Assembly (NCBI GenBank): GCA_904502135.1
Contig: CAJGDE010000122.1
Span: forward strand, 1-5,272
Length of the DNA stretch: 5,272 nucleotides
Direction of reading: 5' to 3'
From: Kiritimatiellia bacterium
GTDB lineage: Bacteria; Verrucomicrobiota; Kiritimatiellia; RFP12; UBA1067
Positions 3,406-5,272 of this stretch are shown here, in pieces. Within the stretch, counting starts at the first letter, position 1, and each line of letters opens with the position of its first letter. The position numbers were made by a program, and so were the translations under genes. Below the pieces are notes generated by a model. It worked only from the letters and a program-made list of their open reading frames with translations, was not told where the DNA came from and made no database searches.

Positions 3406-5272
3406 TCTTTTTTGTCCTTTGGGCACAAATTTTATCTAATTCTTTCCCGATTGTCAATGCGGTTTCTCTCGCGTTAGGATTCATCTTATATTCTGCCCAT
3501 GCCTCTGCAATCATTTCGCGTGGATTTGTAGATCCGTATTTTGATAAGTTCTTAGCAACGTCATCTCTCCCCTTGTTCCATAATGCTTTGATAGTGTCAT
3601 TTCGTACATTGGTTTTATCCACAATGCCAAGTTCATAATCAATAATATGACCTAATTCATGATATATAGTTGAGATTGGGTTTTCGCACCCTTGTGCCTT
3701 AAAACCAGACTCGACTTCACTGCGTCTATCCATTTTGTGAAGGCGGTTATTAAGCACAATTCCATTTAATTCTTTATGACTGTCACCGATCCAAGAATAT
3801 GCGCAGCCGTAATCCTTTGATGATTTTGAGATTTTTTGTCGCTTAAGTTTTAGTGTTGTTTGCGCATCTATATAACTCTGTATTCTAGGGTCATCTTCTG
3901 TCGTACCATACAATTGCGCTACTCTCAGTGCTATCCTTGCGCGCGTAAAATCAAATACTTTTTTATAGTATTCATCAAAAGTCCACACTCCTTGCAGTCT
4001 TTCCGAATCGCCTATGTGCTCCTTTACATCAGCAACAGCCTTTGCCATGCCCTGACAGAAATCTACCGAAAATTTATCAAAGCCTTTACAGGCAATGCCG
4101 TATGTCTTTTCGATATATTCCGCAGCTTCTTTGCTGGTCTTGAATTTTGGCAACGGCTCCGCTTTCGGCTTCTCCACCTTTGCCGGTTCGGGAAGTTTCG
4201 CATCCTCCACTCCCGTCACCTTCACCAAATCCTTCACCGTCGCCGTTCGCGCAATATGCACCACGCCGCCACGCTTGCCGCGGATAAACTTTTCGTCTGC
4301 CGCGTGAGGGTCTTTTTTCGTTGCCTTCTTTGTGGGTGTGAAGCGCGGCGGATTGCCGTCTTTGCAAAGGGCGGTTACTTGCGCATCGGTAAGCTTATCG
4401 ACGATCTCCCTTGCATCCGAGCGGATAAGCCCATGGCGGATGTTCGCTTCCAAGTTGTCACGATCCACGGCGAGACGCGCCTTGTCCGCGTCCATTCCCT
4501 TGCGCCGATACCGCTCCTGGTCCATCTTGTACTTGCGCTCATCCATCGCGTCCGGGTCGGTTGCCGTCTCTTTGGTGACGGGGTGGGCTTTCTGCAGCTC
4601 GATTTCGTCGCCGTCCCAGACATCATCCACCGTCTCGATGGTATGGACGCAGTTTGGGTGGAAACACCCCGCCTGTCGCGCCTGTTCGTAAGTTGGAAAG
4701 CCCTTTGTCTTTCCGCTTACCGAGAGTATCACGCCCTCCCACGGCGCACAGAGGCGGCACATCGGGTCTCCACCCGTTGAAACGCGCACCAAATCGCTCC
4801 CGGTTGTCCGCGCCACATCGTCTACGAGGCAGTCGTTATAAACGCGCATCGTGTTGGTGCGGATATTCATCTGAAGGTATGCGCCCGTATCCCACGTGTG
4901 GCCGCCGGCGTCGGTAAAGACGGGCGGGGCGGAAATCGCCTTTTGCCACCGCTCTCCCAGAGCCTTTTTCATCTCCTTCATCGTGCCGCCGGCGACAGCC
5001 TGCTCACGCATAACGGCGACAGTCGCTTCCTGCAAGGCACGGATGGAATTGGCCGCCATATTCTGCGTGAAAACGGCTGCCAGATTCTCGCCTTGCGCTG
5101 GCGTGACAAGTTCGATGATGGCGTTGGCCCTGGCCGCCGAATACTTCACCTCAAGCCCGGTCGTTTCCTCTGCGCTTTTGGCGGCAGTCTTTCCGGCGAG
5201 GTGGTTTTGCGCATCCATAAGCGCATCAAGACGGCGGGAGAGATGCGCCATCTTCTTTTGGATCATCTGATA
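3398..5272 (-). CDS. MuF-type phage minor head protein with C-terminal zincin metallopeptidase toxin domain (5' end beyond window)
   Basis: The frame is open to the window edge; the first Met inside (5266) gives 622 residues, and the true start probably lies outside. Numbered from that Met, residues 1-215 are a minor head domain: a helical part, then CRLCAPWEG (Cys170, Cys173), SVSG, FPTYEQA and GCFHPNCVHTIE (Cys201, His203, Cys206, His208), as in MuF / minor capsid protein 2 proteins bound near the portal. Residues 215-330 are charged. Residues 333-369 are the linker duplicated downstream. Residues 375-622 form an AT-rich module with YHELGHIIDYELG (His536, Glu537, His540) and NPREMIAEAWAEY, where Glu588 is a plausible third zinc ligand. 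This suggests a zinc-dependent endopeptidase carried in the virion and delivered with the DNA, or released otherwise. The head assignment is strong. The toxin role is inferred from the modular layout and the following immunity gene; the peptidase target is unknown. Confidence 0.88.
   Translation of the reverse strand, partial: YQMIQKKMAHLSRRLDALMDAQNHLAGKTAAKSAEETTGLEVKYSAARANAIIELVTPAQGENLAAVFTQNMAANSIRALQEATVAVMREQAVAGGTMKEMKKALGERWQKAISAPPVFTDAGGHTWDTGAYLQMNIRTNTMRVYNDCLVDDVARTTGSDLVRVSTGGDPMCRLCAPWEGVILSVSGKTKGFPTYEQARQAGCFHPNCVHTIETVDDVWDGDEIELQKAHPVTKETATDPDAMDERKYKMDQERYRRKGMDADKARLAVDRDNLEANIRHGLIRSDAREIVDKLTDAQVTALCKDGNPPRFTPTKKATKKDPHAADEKFIRGKRGGVVHIARTATVKDLVKVTGVEDAKLPEPAKVEKPKAEPLPKFKTSKEAAEYIEKTYGIACKGFDKFSVDFCQGMAKAVADVKEHIGDSERLQGVWTFDEYYKKVFDFTRARIALRVAQLYGTTEDDPRIQSYIDAQTTLKLKRQKISKSSKDYGCAYSWIGDSHKELNGIVLNNRLHKMDRRSEVESGFKAQGCENPISTIYHELGHIIDYELGIVDKTNVRNDTIKALWNKGRDDVAKNLSKYGSTNPREMIAEAWAEYKMNPNARETALTIGKELDKICAQRTKKNA
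3429..3457 (-). promoter_or_regulatory. Near-consensus promoter for first immunity gene, inside toxin 3' end
   Basis: On the minus strand TTGACA (3457-3452, perfect -35) and TAAAAT (3434-3429) are spaced by 17 nt. The start is predicted at about 3424-3420, just before the AAAGGA ribosome binding site and the ATG at 3405. The promoter lies within the last 20 or so codons of the toxin, so it can make immunity mRNA without toxin mRNA. Confidence 0.72.
4159..4270 (-). repeat. 112-bp direct repeat, copy in the MuF gene linker
   Basis: It is identical to 2993-3104, 1166 bp away in the same orientation, and encodes residues 333-369 of the MuF protein as numbered here. It marks the boundary between the GC-rich phage portion and the AT-rich exchangeable toxin portion. 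Crossing over between the copies would keep the reading frame. Confidence 0.97.

Noticed and set aside
3860..4780. A 306-codon plus-strand ORF opposite the MuF toxin gene.
   Set aside because: Low-complexity antisense translation rich in Arg, Leu and His, with no motif. The minus strand has clear head and peptidase motifs.
1..5272. CRISPR array, tRNA genes, insertion sequence or integration site.
   Set aside because: No regularly spaced short repeats, no cloverleaf, no transposase, and no terminal inverted repeats or short att-like duplication were seen.

Overview
This window looks like part of a temperate phage or prophage from a Gram-negative-type bacterium. Every supported protein gene lies on the minus strand and reads right to left. 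Host identity is uncertain. Three close matches to the sigma-70 consensus and a head-gene arrangement resembling Mu-like phages favour a member of the Pseudomonadota, but Bacillota phages also carry this kind of minor head protein.

Right part (5272 to about 3124): the partial minor head (MuF / minor capsid 2 type) gene has a Cys/His head motif, a linker, and a C-terminal zincin-like domain with a HELGH motif. It fits a phage MuF polymorphic toxin. A small gene overlaps its 3' end by 8 nt and is the presumed immunity gene. It appears to have its own promoter (TTGACA, 17 nt, TAAAAT) inside the toxin's 3' end.

Middle part (about 3143 to 1519): a second module begins right after that immunity gene. 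It starts with a perfect 112-bp copy of the MuF linker, so it is a headless (orphan) toxin module. It encodes a VIP2/C3-type ADP-ribosyltransferase domain followed by a JAMM/MPN metalloprotease-like domain. An 87-codon presumed immunity gene follows with an ATGA overlap and again has a candidate promoter within the toxin's 3' end. Recombination between the linker copies would delete 1166 bp and join the phage head gene in frame to the second toxin.

Left part (1515 to 600): a near-perfect promoter (TTGACG, 17 nt, TATAAT) starts a roughly 130-nt structured RNA. The RNA ends in a hairpin plus eight T residues placed directly before the ribosome binding site of a NYN-domain (PIN-like ribonuclease fold) gene. 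Promoter, RNA, attenuator and RNase-like protein together look like a self-contained accessory (moron) unit. Another hairpin lies beyond its 3' end.

Far left (522 to 1): a phage virion morphogenesis or tail-completion type protein, overlapped by the start of the next gene. In Mu-like phages the gene after the F-type head protein is a virion morphogenesis gene, so the toxin modules and the NYN unit appear to be cargo placed between two conserved structural genes.
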